Assembly (NCBI RefSeq): GCF_003667565.1
Contig: NZ_RCUX01000010.1
Span: forward strand, 1 to 64,000
Reading direction: 5' to 3'
DNA length: 64,000 nucleotides
Source of the DNA: Mycetocola tolaasinivorans
GTDB lineage: Bacteria > Actinomycetota > Actinomycetes > Actinomycetales > Microbacteriaceae
Part shown: one piece after another, positions 43,119 through 51,302 of the stretch
Position numbering within the stretch: the stretch's first letter is position 1
How the letters are laid out: each line of letters opens with the position of its first letter
The notes under the pieces: generated by a model
Told to the model about the DNA's origin: nothing
What the model saw: only the letters and a program-made list of their open reading frames with translations
The model's database searches: none
Position numbers and translations under genes: made by a program

Positions 43119-43970
43119 CTAGTTCTCGGGGTCCTCGGCGTCCAGGGGCAGGTGATGATCGAGGTCTGCGACGCCGCGCTTCCAGTAGCCGGAAATATCG
43201 ATCTGATTCCGGTCGAGGCCGCGCTCGCGCAGCAGGTGGCGGCGCAGCGGAATCAGTGCGCCGGCCTCGCCGGCCACCCAGACGAACGTGTTGCCGAGGT
43301 TTGTGGGCAGCTCCCCGATCGCGGTGGCGAGAGACTCCCCGGCGTCGCGGTACAGCCAGGTGACCGTCGCGTTGTCGCGGTGCGGAAGCTCGATCCGGGC
43401 CCCCGCGTGCGCAACCTCGGCAAACACCGTGAGGTGCGCGCAGTGCGGGGCCTCCTCGATCCAGCGGGTCAGCGCGGGCAGCGCGGTCTCATCGGCGCCC
43501 ACCAGGTAGTGCGGATAGTCGGTGGGGAACAGCTCGGATCCCCGCGGGCCAATCACCCCCACGGTGTCGCCCACCGCGGCCCCGGCCACCCAGGCACCCA
43601 CCGGGCCGTGCGGGTGCTCGACGCCCCACAGCACGAGTTCGGCGGGGGAGTCGGCGCTCGCCGGGGTGAATGCGCGCACCGTGTAGTCGCGCGAGCTCCA
43701 GGCGGCACCGTCCACGGGCGGCGCGAGGCGCCCGTCCACGATGCGGGGCAGGGTGAGCACGCCGGTTTTGGCATCGGGCACGATCAGCTTCACGTGTTCG
43801 GCCGCGGCCCCGGTCACGGAGGTGAGCGGCTGGGCCTCGAAGTCTCCGCGCAGGCGCAGCTCGACCAGCGTGGCCGAGAGGCGGCGGCGCGAGTGAACGG
43901 TGAGTGCCCGGGCGTGCAGGGGCTGACGGACCCGCTGGCTGCCCGGATGGACACGGTGCTGCTGGGGCAA
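43119..43970 (-). CDS. Siderophore-interacting protein (FAD-dependent ferric reductase, ViuB/SIP family)
   Basis: A 283-residue flavoprotein with an FAD-binding barrel (SRDYTVRAFTPASA includes the RxYTxR FAD motif) and an NAD(P)H-binding half (HYLVGADETALPALTRWIE, FVWVAGEAGALIPLRRHLL). It reduces ferric iron on the siderophore in the cytosol. It is the first gene of the six-gene operon, directly behind the best iron box in the window. Having both a reductase and an esterase implies more than one route of iron release. Confidence 0.92.
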   Translation of the reverse strand: MPQQHRVHPGSQRVRQPLHARALTVHSRRRLSATLVELRLRGDFEAQPLTSVTGAAAEHVKLIVPDAKTGVLTLPRIVDGRLAPPVDGAAWSSRDYTVRAFTPASADSPAELVLWGVEHPHGPVGAWVAGAAVGDTVGVIGPRGSELFPTDYPHYLVGADETALPALTRWIEEAPHCAHLTVFAEVAHAGARIELPHRDNATVTWLYRDAGESLATAIGELPTNLGNTFVWVAGEAGALIPLRRHLLRERGLDRNQIDISGYWKRGVADLDHHLPLDAEDPEN

Positions 43971-44008
43971 GGCCCACCTCTTTCGGGTGTAATTAATCCG
44001 GTGAGTTT

Positions 44009-44027
44009 TTAGGTTAGGCGAGCCTAT
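44009..44027. promoter_or_regulatory. Iron box (DtxR/IdeR operator) of the siderophore operon
   Basis: TTAGGTTAGGCGAGCCTAT closely matches TTAGGTTAGSCTAACCTAA. It lies between the siderophore operon and the divergent AraC gene, so both may be repressed when iron is plentiful. Confidence 0.8.
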
Positions 44028-44041
44028 GTTTTAATATTTTG

Positions 44042-44809
44042 GTGGGATGGACATCGGGACTTCGAGTTTTGGACACCGCGGGTACCGACCCGGCCTTCTT
44101 CGCCGAGCCCCCGCGAGAAAGCTGGGGGTACGCGCACGAGGGGCATGAGCTCACCTGGGTGATCAGCGGCGGGGCGACGCTGGTGCTCGATGGCGCGCAC
44201 TTCCGGGTGGATCCCGAGCGGGCGCTGTGGATTCCCGCGGGTCTCGCCCACGAGGTGCGCCCCGATCCAGGATCGCTGCTGCTGCCGCTGTACATCACCG
44301 TGGCCGAGTTCGGTGCGCGCGAGACGCGGGTACGGTCGATCGCGCGCACCCCGGAGATCGAGGAGGTGGGGCGCGTGCTGCTGCAGCCCGGGCTCACCAC
44401 CGCCACCGAGCGGGCCGCAAAGATCGCGCTGCTGCGTCGCTGCGTGTGTGCGGAGGCTCCCGCCTCGGGCCCGCGCTATCCGGCCGATCCCCGAGCCCTC
44501 GGCGTTGCCCGCTCCCTCGCGGCATTCCCCGCCTCGCCGCTGAGTATGGAGCAGTGGGCCCGGCGTGCGGCAATTTCGGCGCGCACGCTGCAGCGGCACT
44601 TTGTTGAGGAGACCGGCTGCACCTTCGGTCAGTGGCGCACACACGTGCGGATGGCCGCAGCGAGTGATCTGCTGCGCGCGGGGCACTCGGTGGCCTACGT
44701 GGCCGTGCAGGTGGGGTACACGAACCCGCCGGCGTTCAGCACGGCGTTTGGGCGCGAGTTCGGGATGCCGCCGAGCGCGCTGCACCCCGAGCCTGTCGGG
44801 ACCAGGTAG
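44042..44809 (+). CDS. AraC-family regulator with cupin domain
   Basis: A regulator of about 255 residues. The N-terminal cupin (HELTWVISGGATLVLDGAHFRV, LWIPAGLAHEV) would bind a ligand. The C-terminal pair of helix-turn-helix motifs is clear (MEQWARRAAISARTLQRHF, HSVAYVAVQVGYTNPPAFS). The start is taken as GTG at 44042; TTG at 44039 is also possible. It is divergent from the siderophore operon with only an iron box between. By analogy with siderophore-sensing AraC proteins such as YbtA it probably activates that operon when the chelate is present. Confidence 0.88.
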   Translation: MGWTSGLRVLDTAGTDPAFFAEPPRESWGYAHEGHELTWVISGGATLVLDGAHFRVDPERALWIPAGLAHEVRPDPGSLLLPLYITVAEFGARETRVRSIARTPEIEEVGRVLLQPGLTTATERAAKIALLRRCVCAEAPASGPRYPADPRALGVARSLAAFPASPLSMEQWARRAAISARTLQRHFVEETGCTFGQWRTHVRMAAASDLLRAGHSVAYVAVQVGYTNPPAFSTAFGREFGMPPSALHPEPVGTR

Positions 44810-44827
44810 CGGCCGCTAAACGTGAGA

Positions 44828-44856
44828 AAGCCCGGACACCTGTGGTGTCCGGGCTT
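44828..44856. terminator. Terminator between convergent genes
   Basis: Exact 13-base arms (44828-44840 and 44844-44856) surround TGT, between the araC-type and FMN reductase genes. T content after it is modest. Confidence 0.8.
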
Positions 44857-44899
44857 CCTTCGCCGATATTCGGGTTCGGCGGGGTACTGCGGGGGAGAA

Positions 44900-45454
44900 C
44901 TACTTGGAGACGTGAGCGGCGACGAAGGCTGCGTAGCCCTCGAGCCAGGCCTTCAGGAATGCGGCGGTGCCCTCGTTGGTGACCTCACCGGACTCGGTGA
45001 TCAGGCCCTCGGTGAACTGCAGGTAGACCTCGGGCTGGTTGAACAGCGTGGCGTCCGAGAAGTTCAGGATGCCCTTGAGGTGCTGCTGGGCAACGGCGGT
45101 ACCGACGGCACCGATCGATGCGCCGACGACGGCGGAGGGCTTGCCCAGGGAGTTCTGGCCCCAGGGGCGGCTGGCCCAGTCGATGGCGTTCTTCAGTGCG
45201 CCCGGGATCGAGCGGTTGTACTCGGGGGTGACGTACAGGAGGGCGTCGGCCGCGGCGATCGCGTCCTTGAGGGCGGTGGCCTCGGCGGGGTAGGCACCAT
45301 CCAGGTCGTGGTTGTAGAGCGGGAGGTCCTTGATCTCGATCTCAACGAGCTCGAGGTTCGCCGGTGCGAGGGCCTTCAGAGCGAGCGCAAGCTTGCGGTT
45401 GATCGAGTTGGCCGAGAGGCTACCGACGAGGTAACCGATGCGATAGGTGGTCAT
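44900..45454 (-). CDS. NADPH-dependent FMN reductase
   Basis: A 184-residue flavodoxin-like reductase starting at ATG 45454 with GAAAGGG upstream. The phosphate-binding GSLSANSINRKLA, LLYVTPEYNRSIPGALKNAIDW and the flavin-contact SAVVGASIGAVGT are the signature of the SsuE/ChrR/YieF family. It may reduce quinones or metal ions. The proximity to iron genes is suggestive only. Confidence 0.92.
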   Translation of the reverse strand: MTTYRIGYLVGSLSANSINRKLALALKALAPANLELVEIEIKDLPLYNHDLDGAYPAEATALKDAIAAADALLYVTPEYNRSIPGALKNAIDWASRPWGQNSLGKPSAVVGASIGAVGTAVAQQHLKGILNFSDATLFNQPEVYLQFTEGLITESGEVTNEGTAAFLKAWLEGYAAFVAAHVSK

Positions 45455-45548
45455 GGTGACCCTTTCTGATTCCGAATACGTTCCGCGGTTCTCCGGGAAG
45501 TCCATTCATATGAAACTAACTCATGCGGGGTTCCATTCCCGCATTTGG

Positions 45549-45568
45549 AACTTTTTCAAACTTTTTCA
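45549..45568. repeat. Tandem 10-bp repeat in AT-rich divergent intergenic region
   Basis: AACTTTTTCA occurs twice head to tail. It lies in the 258-base region between the FMN reductase and betaine-type ABC operons, which also has the inverted repeat CGCACG-CAAAA-CGTGCG at 45681-45697 just before the ABC start. Both could be regulator sites. Confidence 0.6.
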
Positions 45569-45712
45569 GATATTCCTGGGATCCGCCCCAATCCGCGGAT
45601 CGAGCGGCTCCGAATAGATGACAAAACGGGAACAATTCACACAATGTCGGAGGGCAGTGTCTACGCTAGGTACTCACAACCGCACGCAAAACGTGCGAGA
45701 TGGGGATGATCT

Positions 45713-46687
45713 GTGATCGAGTTTGACGGAATTTCGAAGCGCTTCCCGGATGGCACCCTCGCGGTGGACAACTTCTCGCTGCGCCTGCCCTCGCGCGAAA
45801 TCACCGTGTTTGTCGGGTCTTCGGGCAGTGGCAAAACCACGCTGCTGCGCATGATCAATCGCATGGTCGAGCCCACCTCGGGTCGCATCCTGATCGACGA
45901 TGAGGATGTCGCGCAGCTCAACCCCGTGACCCTGCGCCGCAGGATCGGCTACGTCATGCAGAACTCCGGCCTGCTGCCGCACCGCACCGTGTTGCAGAAT
46001 ATTGCCACCGTGCCGCTGCTCAACCGGGTACCCAGGGCCGAGGCCGTGGCGCGTGCCCGCGAGCTGATGGACACCGTGGGCCTCGACGCCGCCTTTGCGA
46101 ACCGCTATCCCGCCGAACTCTCCGGCGGGCAGCAGCAGCGTGTGGGTGTGGCGCGTGGCCTGGCCGTGAACCCCAACATCCTGCTCATGGACGAACCCTT
46201 CGGTGCGGTCGACCCGATCGTGCGGCGCGAACTTCAGGAGGAGCTGCTGCGCCTCCAGCAGGAGCTCGCCAAGACGATCGTCTTTGTCACCCACGACATC
46301 GATGAGGCGTTTCTCCTCGGCGATCACGTCACGATCCTTGCCCGCGGCGGTCAGATCGCGCAGCACGGCACCCCGGATGAGATCCTGTCGAACCCCGCGA
46401 GCGAGTTTGTGGCCGACTTCATCGGTGCCGACCGCGGTCGGCGTGCACTGACGCTGCGCGAGAGTAACGGCCGCACCCTGGTGGTCGACGGCACCGGCCG
46501 GATCGCCGGCGTGCTCGGCGCCGAAACCGCGACCGGGCCGGTTTCGGTGGGCGCGGGTGGCCGCGACGAGCACCTGGGCGAAATTACCCTGGGTACCGAG
46601 GCGGCGGAGGCCCCACACGAGGTCGCTCCGGCCGTGAATGATGCGCCGACGGCGAGTGGCGTTCCGGAGGTGGATACTCCTCGATGA
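45713..46687 (+). CDS. Glycine betaine/choline-type ABC ATPase (OpuCA/ProV-like)
   Basis: A 324-residue ATPase with Walker A GSSGSGKTT, RRRIGYVMQNSGLLPHRTV, signature LSGGQQQRVGVARG, Walker B ILLMDEPFGAVDPIVR and VTHDIDEAFLLGD, all characteristic of the quaternary-amine group. About 90 residues follow the ATPase core; they do not show the usual pair of CBS domains, so osmosensing through CBS is unlikely. The start is GTG. The downstream permease overlaps by four bases. Confidence 0.92.
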   Translation: MIEFDGISKRFPDGTLAVDNFSLRLPSREITVFVGSSGSGKTTLLRMINRMVEPTSGRILIDDEDVAQLNPVTLRRRIGYVMQNSGLLPHRTVLQNIATVPLLNRVPRAEAVARARELMDTVGLDAAFANRYPAELSGGQQQRVGVARGLAVNPNILLMDEPFGAVDPIVRRELQEELLRLQQELAKTIVFVTHDIDEAFLLGDHVTILARGGQIAQHGTPDEILSNPASEFVADFIGADRGRRALTLRESNGRTLVVDGTGRIAGVLGAETATGPVSVGAGGRDEHLGEITLGTEAAEAPHEVAPAVNDAPTASGVPEVDTPR

Positions 46688-47370
46688 GTTGGCTCTTCGA
46701 GAACTTCTCCGATGTGTGGGCGCTCGCGGTCACGCACGTGGCGCTGAGTGTGCCGCCGATCCTGCTGGGGCTGATTATCTCCGTCCCACTGGGCTGGTTC
46801 GCGCACCGCTACCGCTGGGGGCGGGGCACGCTGCTGACCATCGCCGGGTTGCTGTACACGATTCCCTCGCTGGCGCTGATCATCGCGATGCCCACCATCC
46901 TCGGCACCCAGATTCTGGACCCAATCAACCTCATCGCGGCGCTCACGCTGTACGCCGTGGCGCTGCTCGTGCGCACCGCGGCCGATGCCTTCGACCAGGT
47001 CTCCCCGCAGGTGCTGGATGCCGCGACCGCGCTGGGCTATGGCCCGTGGCGCCGGTTCTGGCAGGTGCAGTTTCCGCTGGCCGCGCCCATCATCATCGCC
47101 GGAACCCGGGTGGTCTCGAGCAGCACGGTGAGCCTCGTGACACTCGGTGCGCTGGTGGGAATGAGCGGGCTGGGTTACCTGTTTACGGATGGTACCCAGC
47201 GGTCGTTCCCATTTGAGATCGGCGTGGGAATCGTCGGGACCGTGCTGATCGCGCTGATCTTTGATCTGATCATCGTGCTGATCGGCAAGGCCCTGCTGCC
47301 CTGGTCGCGGACCCGTCGCGTCCGTGCCAAGACCAACGCGGAGACCCTGGAGGTGACCACGAATGCTTGA
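46684..47370 (+). CDS. OpuCB-like ABC permease
   Basis: A 228-residue permease with five to six helices and the EAA-like loop DAATALGYGPWRRFWQVQFP. VALSVPPILLGLIISVPLGW and YTIPSLALIIAM match the OpuCB/YehW group. It couples to the ATPase gene through ATGA and overlaps the second permease gene by 8 bases. Confidence 0.92.
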   Translation: MSWLFENFSDVWALAVTHVALSVPPILLGLIISVPLGWFAHRYRWGRGTLLTIAGLLYTIPSLALIIAMPTILGTQILDPINLIAALTLYAVALLVRTAADAFDQVSPQVLDAATALGYGPWRRFWQVQFPLAAPIIIAGTRVVSSSTVSLVTLGALVGMSGLGYLFTDGTQRSFPFEIGVGIVGTVLIALIFDLIIVLIGKALLPWSRTRRVRAKTNAETLEVTTNA

Positions 47371-48076
47371 CGGCCTGAACTGGTTGCTGGATCCCGCGCA
47401 CTGGAGTGGTTCGCGGGGTATTCCGACGCGCCTCCTGGAACACCTGGCGATTACCGGTCTGACCCTGCTGATCGCCGGTGTGATCGCGCTGGCCGCGGGC
47501 CTGGCCATCGGGCATACGCGCCGGGGGCGCGGTCTCGTGGTGGGGCTGAGTGGCGCACTGCGCGCGATGCCCACGCTCGGGCTCCTGGTGTTTATCGCGG
47601 TGCAGTTCGGGTTCGGGGTGCGCCTGGCGATCATTCCGACGCTGATCGTGCTCGTGGTGCTCGCGATTCCGCCGATTCTGGCCGGCGCGTATGCCGGGGT
47701 GGAATCCGTGGATCCCGCCACGGTGGATGCCTCGCGTGCGCTGGGCCTCACCGAGTGGCAGATCCTGTGGCGGGTGGAGTTCCCGCTCGCCCTGCCGCTG
47801 ATCGTGGGCGGGCTGCGCTCGGCGATGCTGCAGGTGGTCGCGACCGCCACGGTCGCCGCCTACATTTCCCTCGGCGGTCTCGGCCGCTTCCTGTTTGATG
47901 CCCTTCCGCTGCGGGACTACCCGCAGATGCTCGCCGGGGCGATCCTCGTCGCGGCGCTGGCACTCATCCTTGACCTCCTATTCCTGCTCGTGGGTAAGGC
48001 GGTGCTCCCCGCGGGGGTGCGCGCGACCCGCGGCACTAGACGCAGTAAAACCCCTACCGAAAGGACAGCAGCATGA
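47363..48076 (+). CDS. OpuCD-like ABC permease
   Basis: A 237-residue permease, the second membrane half. Landmarks are HLAITGLTLLIAGVIALAAG, LRAMPTLGLLVFIAV and the coupling loop DASRALGLTEWQILWRVEFP. It ends in the start of the binding-protein gene. Confidence 0.92.
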   Translation: MLDGLNWLLDPAHWSGSRGIPTRLLEHLAITGLTLLIAGVIALAAGLAIGHTRRGRGLVVGLSGALRAMPTLGLLVFIAVQFGFGVRLAIIPTLIVLVVLAIPPILAGAYAGVESVDPATVDASRALGLTEWQILWRVEFPLALPLIVGGLRSAMLQVVATATVAAYISLGGLGRFLFDALPLRDYPQMLAGAILVAALALILDLLFLLVGKAVLPAGVRATRGTRRSKTPTERTAA

Positions 48077-49005
48077 ACATTCGTGGAGCAAAACGGGGAC
48101 TGACCCTGGCCCTGGCAGCCGGTACGATTTTTGCCCTCAGCGCGTGCGCGAGTGGTGACCCGTTGAGCGGTGGTGGCGGCAGTGCCGCGGCCGATACGAT
48201 CGCGATTGGTTCGGCCGCGTTTGCGGAGAACGAGATCATCGCGCAGATTTACTCCCAGGCGCTCGAGGCCAAGGATATCAAGGTCGACTTTAAGGGACAG
48301 ATCGGTCAGCGTGACGTCTACCTGAAGGCGCTGGAGGACGGTTCGCTGGACATCGTGCCCGAGTACTCGGGTAACCTCCTGCAGGCGTTCGACAAGAACT
48401 CGACGGCGGCAACCTCGGCGGAGGTCGAGAAGGCGCTCGGTTCGGCCCTCACCAACGGGCTGTCGGTGTTGAAGGCCTCGCCGGCCGAGAACAAGGACTC
48501 CTACAACGTGACCAAGGAGTTCAGCGAGCAGAACAACGTGAAGAGCCTCGCGGATCTCGCGGGTCTTGACCGTGACCTGACCGTGGGCGGTAACCCCGAG
48601 CTGGAGCAGCGCCCCTATGGCCCTCCCGGGCTGGAGTCGATCTACGGGCTGAGCGCCGCGAAGATCAAGTTCGTGCCGCTGAGTGACTCGGGCGGACCGC
48701 TGACCGTGGGTGCGCTGAAGGATGGCACCGTGGACCTGGCGGACATCTTCTCGACCACCCCGGCGATCAAGGAGAACGGTTTCGTGACCCTTGAGGACCC
48801 GAAGAACATGATTCTGCCGCAGAACGTTATTCCACTGGTGAGCAAGAAGGCTAACACCGAGAAGGTGGCCGATGTGCTCAACAAGGTGTCTTCCGAGCTG
48901 ACCACCGAGGACCTCATCGAGCTCAACGGTAAGAACCAGGGTGCCGAGAAGGCCAGCCCCAAGCAGCTGGCCACCGACTGGCTGAAGGCCAAGAAGCTGA
49001 TCTAG
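48073..49005 (+). CDS. OpuCC/ProX-like substrate-binding lipoprotein
   Basis: A 310-residue lipoprotein (lipobox LSAC, Cys25) of the quaternary-amine binding family. IGSAAFAENEIIAQIYSQAL, DIVPEYSGNLLQAF and NMILPQNVIPLVSKK are family segments. It completes a four-gene importer for glycine betaine, carnitine, choline or a related osmolyte. The operon closes with a strong terminator. Confidence 0.92.
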   Translation: MNIRGAKRGLTLALAAGTIFALSACASGDPLSGGGGSAAADTIAIGSAAFAENEIIAQIYSQALEAKDIKVDFKGQIGQRDVYLKALEDGSLDIVPEYSGNLLQAFDKNSTAATSAEVEKALGSALTNGLSVLKASPAENKDSYNVTKEFSEQNNVKSLADLAGLDRDLTVGGNPELEQRPYGPPGLESIYGLSAAKIKFVPLSDSGGPLTVGALKDGTVDLADIFSTTPAIKENGFVTLEDPKNMILPQNVIPLVSKKANTEKVADVLNKVSSELTTEDLIELNGKNQGAEKASPKQLATDWLKAKKLI

Positions 49006-49026
49006 TTTCGCCCGCAGTAACGTATA

Positions 49027-49065
49027 CCGCCCGCCCGGATCTTGATCCGGGCGGGCGGTGTTTTT
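49027..49065 (+). terminator. Rho-independent terminator of the betaine-type operon
   Basis: Exact 15-base arms (49027-49041 and 49044-49058) are followed by TGTTTTT. The CCGCCCGGATC core recurs in the terminators at 50599 and 54690. Confidence 0.93.
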
Positions 49066-49123
49066 CTGCCATCGCGGTCGAGAATTGCCGGTATCTATTT
49101 TCTCTAATGACGAGTAACATCGT

Positions 49124-49141
49124 CCATAAGTGACTTTATGG
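49124..49141. promoter_or_regulatory. Inverted repeat before the HipB-like gene
   Basis: CCATAA-GTGACT-TTATGG is an exact 6-bp inverted repeat about 33 bases before the start. It is a likely operator for autoregulation. Confidence 0.55.
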
Positions 49142-49173
49142 CTATTTGGGTCGTCGTTATCTGAGGAGTGTTC

Positions 49174-49485
49174 ATGGCTGTTGAGCTGTCGGTACCCGTC
49201 GTGCAGGCCGCCAGGAGCATGGGGGAAGACCTCGCGGGTTGGCGCAAGATTCTGGGGCTCACCACCACGCAGGTGGCCGAGCGGGCGGACATCAGCCGGG
49301 ACACCCTGCGCAAGGTGGAGCGGGGGGACCCCACGGTGAGCTTCCACGTTGTGCTGCGCGTCGCGCGTGCGCTGGGGGTCTTGAAGACCCTGGCCGACGC
49401 CCTTGACCCGCTGAGCACGGACCTCGGCCGAGCCCGTGCGGGGCTGCTTGAGCGAAAGCGCGTGCGCTTCCCGAAATCGAGTTAG
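49174..49485 (+). CDS. XRE/HipB-like helix-turn-helix protein without partner
   Basis: A 103-residue DNA-binding protein with helix-turn-helix TTTQVAERADISRDTLRKVERG and the HipB-like continuation TVSFHVVLRVARALGVLKTLADALDPL. GAGGAG lies seven bases before the ATG. In hipBA modules a HipA kinase follows directly; here a terminator and a CPBP protease follow, so it is a solitary regulator or the remnant of a toxin-antitoxin pair. Confidence 0.85.
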   Translation: MAVELSVPVVQAARSMGEDLAGWRKILGLTTTQVAERADISRDTLRKVERGDPTVSFHVVLRVARALGVLKTLADALDPLSTDLGRARAGLLERKRVRFPKSS

Positions 49486-49498
49486 TGGCCTGATATCT

Positions 49499-49533
49499 CC
49501 CGCCTGGATCCGCGATACGGGCGGGCGGTTTTT
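49499..49533 (+). terminator. Short terminator after the HipB-like gene
   Basis: CCCGCC and GGCGGG arms (49499-49504 and 49520-49525) are followed by CGGTTTTT. It is a degenerate member of the same terminator family as 49027. Confidence 0.6.
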
Positions 49534-49615
49534 GCGCGGAAGAGGTAACGGTTTGCTGGGATCTCGGGGGAGGGTGGACTTCTCGTGGGGATGTCCGCAA
49601 TAATCGGGAACCATT

Positions 49616-50599
49616 ATGTCTGACACCGGTGTGAGCGAATACAACCTTCCGAAAGCCGATACTCGGCCCGATCGACTGGCTCGCGTGCCGTGGCGCGCGG
49701 TCACCATCTTCACGCTGGTGGCGTGGGGGCTCGCCTGGCTGGTGATCCTGCCGCTGTGGCTCACCAACGAGGACAGCCCCGTGCGGCCGCTGCTGACCGG
49801 CACGCTGCCGCTGGTGATGATGTTTACGCCGCTGCTCGCGGTGCTCGTGGTGGTGTTTGCGCTGAGGGTGCCGCGCGGGGAGCGGCTGCGGTTCCTCGGC
49901 GTCTGGCCGCTGCGCCCGGCCAAGCGCGTGGTGTGGTTCATGGTGTTGGCCACGATCGTTCCGCTCCTGCTGGTCGCGGCGACGCTGGGCATTTCGACGC
50001 TGTTCGGGTGGGTAACGCTCGACCTCGTGAACTTCTCCGGGTTCAAGGAGCTGGCCGGCGGCGCACTACCCGTGGACGATTCGCTGCTGGGCGTTATCGT
50101 TATCACCCAGATCCTGACGATCCCGTTTGCTGCCCTGTTCAACACGATTCCCGCGCTGGGTGAGGAGATCGGCTGGCGGGGCTGGCTCCTGCCGGCGCTG
50201 CGCCCGCTGGGTCTCTGGCCCGCTCTCATCGTGAGCGGCGTGATCTGGGGCCTGTGGCACACACCGATCATTCTGCTGGGGCACAACTTTGGGCTGACCA
50301 ACGGCTTTGGTGTGCTGCTCATGGTGGTGGGCTGCGTGTTCTGGGGTGTGCTGTTTGGCTGGGTGCGGCTGCGCACCGGATCGATCTGGCCCGCCGCCAT
50401 CGGTCACGGATCCCTCAACGCAGCCGGTGGCCTGGTGTTCCTCGTGACCCAGGCGGGTGCCCCGATGGATCTCGCGCTGGTGAACCCGCTGGGCGTCTCG
50501 GGCTGGATCGTGCTGGCCGTGATCGTGCTGGTGCTGTACCTCACCGGCCAGTTCAAGCACGAGCCGCAGCTCGCACCGCGGCGCGTTCCCACGGCCTAA
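49616..50599 (+). CDS. CPBP-family intramembrane metalloprotease
   Basis: A 327-residue membrane protein of the CPBP (Abi/CAAX protease) family with about eight helices. The catalytic motifs are GEEIGWRGWLLP (EExxxR), GLWHTPIIL (first His) and IGHGSLNA (second His/Asn). Bacterial members are often linked to bacteriocin processing or self-immunity, which is notable because a secreted-protein exporter island follows immediately, although the island seems to have arrived later. The stop codon overlaps the first base pair of the long direct repeat. Confidence 0.9.
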   Translation: MSDTGVSEYNLPKADTRPDRLARVPWRAVTIFTLVAWGLAWLVILPLWLTNEDSPVRPLLTGTLPLVMMFTPLLAVLVVVFALRVPRGERLRFLGVWPLRPAKRVVWFMVLATIVPLLLVAATLGISTLFGWVTLDLVNFSGFKELAGGALPVDDSLLGVIVITQILTIPFAALFNTIPALGEEIGWRGWLLPALRPLGLWPALIVSGVIWGLWHTPIILLGHNFGLTNGFGVLLMVVGCVFWGVLFGWVRLRTGSIWPAAIGHGSLNAAGGLVFLVTQAGAPMDLALVNPLGVSGWIVLAVIVLVLYLTGQFKHEPQLAPRRVPTA

Positions 50600-50701
50600 A
50601 ACACCGCACCCGCCCGGATCAGTATCCGGGCGGGTGCGGTGTTTCGGGCGTGAGCCCGGCGTCGACGGGTCGTGACTAGTCGGTGCCGGTTTCGAACGCG
50701 G
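50598..50701. repeat. 104-bp direct repeat, left copy, with bidirectional terminator
   Basis: This copy and the one at 54689-54792 match at 101 of 104 positions. It starts with the CPBP stop codon, contains a 21-bp perfect terminator stem (50599-50619 with 50624-50644, loop CAGT), and ends with a fragment of the argG 3' end. The two copies bracket the five-gene export island. Confidence 0.95.
50676..50701 (-). pseudogene. Remnant of argG 3' end
   Basis: The minus strand reads the last codons of argG (FETGTD then TAG) exactly, then diverges. It is the argG tail duplicated in the left copy of the direct repeat, separated from the real gene by the island. Confidence 0.85.
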
Positions 50702-50834
50702 AATCCTGCATCTGAGGGCACGTCGACGATCTGGCGTCATCACAGCGTGCAATTGGTGCCATTTGAATTCCATCGAACCGGCGTTTTGTTAGCTTCGTGA
50801 ATAGAAATGCCCCGCGCACGGACGCGTATGGGGT

Positions 50835-50844
50835 AGTTGCAACT
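50835..50844. promoter_or_regulatory. Palindrome AGTTGCAACT before the island operon
   Basis: A perfect 10-bp palindrome 28 bases upstream of the first island gene. It could be an operator; nothing else in the promoter region is distinctive. Confidence 0.35.
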
Positions 50845-50872
50845 GGGATCATTTTCAGGACTGGAGCACTCA

Positions 50873-51301
50873 ATGAAGAAAACAACTCGGCATCTGTCAG
50901 CTCTAGACGCGTCGGTAACGCTCATCTTGGGGACTTTGATATTGCCGCCAGCTGCGCATGCGGGCGGAACCAGCGTTGCGCTTTCACATGGTGCAGCCGG
51001 CAGCACCATTCTTGACGTTTGGGGGTCTTCCCGAACGGTCACTGCGGCTGCTGTGAGTCACGGTCACAGCGCTGAACCGTGGCTTAGTTATTGCGGTGTG
51101 CGAGGAAAGGTCTGGGGCACCTTGGCAAACGGTCGCCAGTACATCAAAAGGTCAGGATTCTCCTCGGGGTGCTTCCCTATCGGATTCACTAGTCGTACCG
51201 CAGGAACTGTGGTTCTCAAACACGGCACGATGATTAAGGGGCAGTCGTACCATGATGGCAGTTGGGCCCCGGGAATACCGCAGCTCCTGATCCGGGCATA
51301 A
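50873..51301 (+). CDS. Small secreted two-cysteine protein of unknown family
   Basis: A 142-residue precursor with a signal peptide ending PPAAHA (cleavage after about residue 30), leaving a mature protein of about 112 residues. Two cysteines (Cys74 and Cys100) could form a disulphide. A weak internal repeat is visible: SVALSHGAAG and AAAVSHGHSA, each followed by W/L and G. TGGAG lies eight bases before the ATG. It heads a five-gene operon encoding a lipoprotein and a MacAB-like exporter, so it is the likely secreted product or effector. It lacks the pattern of lactococcin 972, which has similar operon company. Function unknown. Confidence 0.7.
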   Translation: MKKTTRHLSALDASVTLILGTLILPPAAHAGGTSVALSHGAAGSTILDVWGSSRTVTAAAVSHGHSAEPWLSYCGVRGKVWGTLANGRQYIKRSGFSSGCFPIGFTSRTAGTVVLKHGTMIKGQSYHDGSWAPGIPQLLIRA

Positions 51302-51302
51302 C

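Noticed and set aside
46351-47850. Long minus-strand open frame over the permease genes
   Set aside because: Antisense to three well-supported ABC genes; composition is typical of a shadow.
47917-50400. Very long open frame (about 827 codons) on the minus strand
   Set aside because: It lies antisense to the betaine-type operon, the HipB-like gene and the CPBP gene, has low-complexity composition and no recognisable domain; it is a by-product of high GC codon bias.
50598-50701. tRNA or tmRNA attachment site
   Set aside because: The repeat folds as a simple terminator hairpin and contains the argG end, not a cloverleaf.
50873-51301. Lactococcin 972 family bacteriocin
   Set aside because: The size, secretion signal and operon company are similar, but the aromatic-rich C-terminal pattern of that family (ending in YY/NFW) is absent and two cysteines are present instead.
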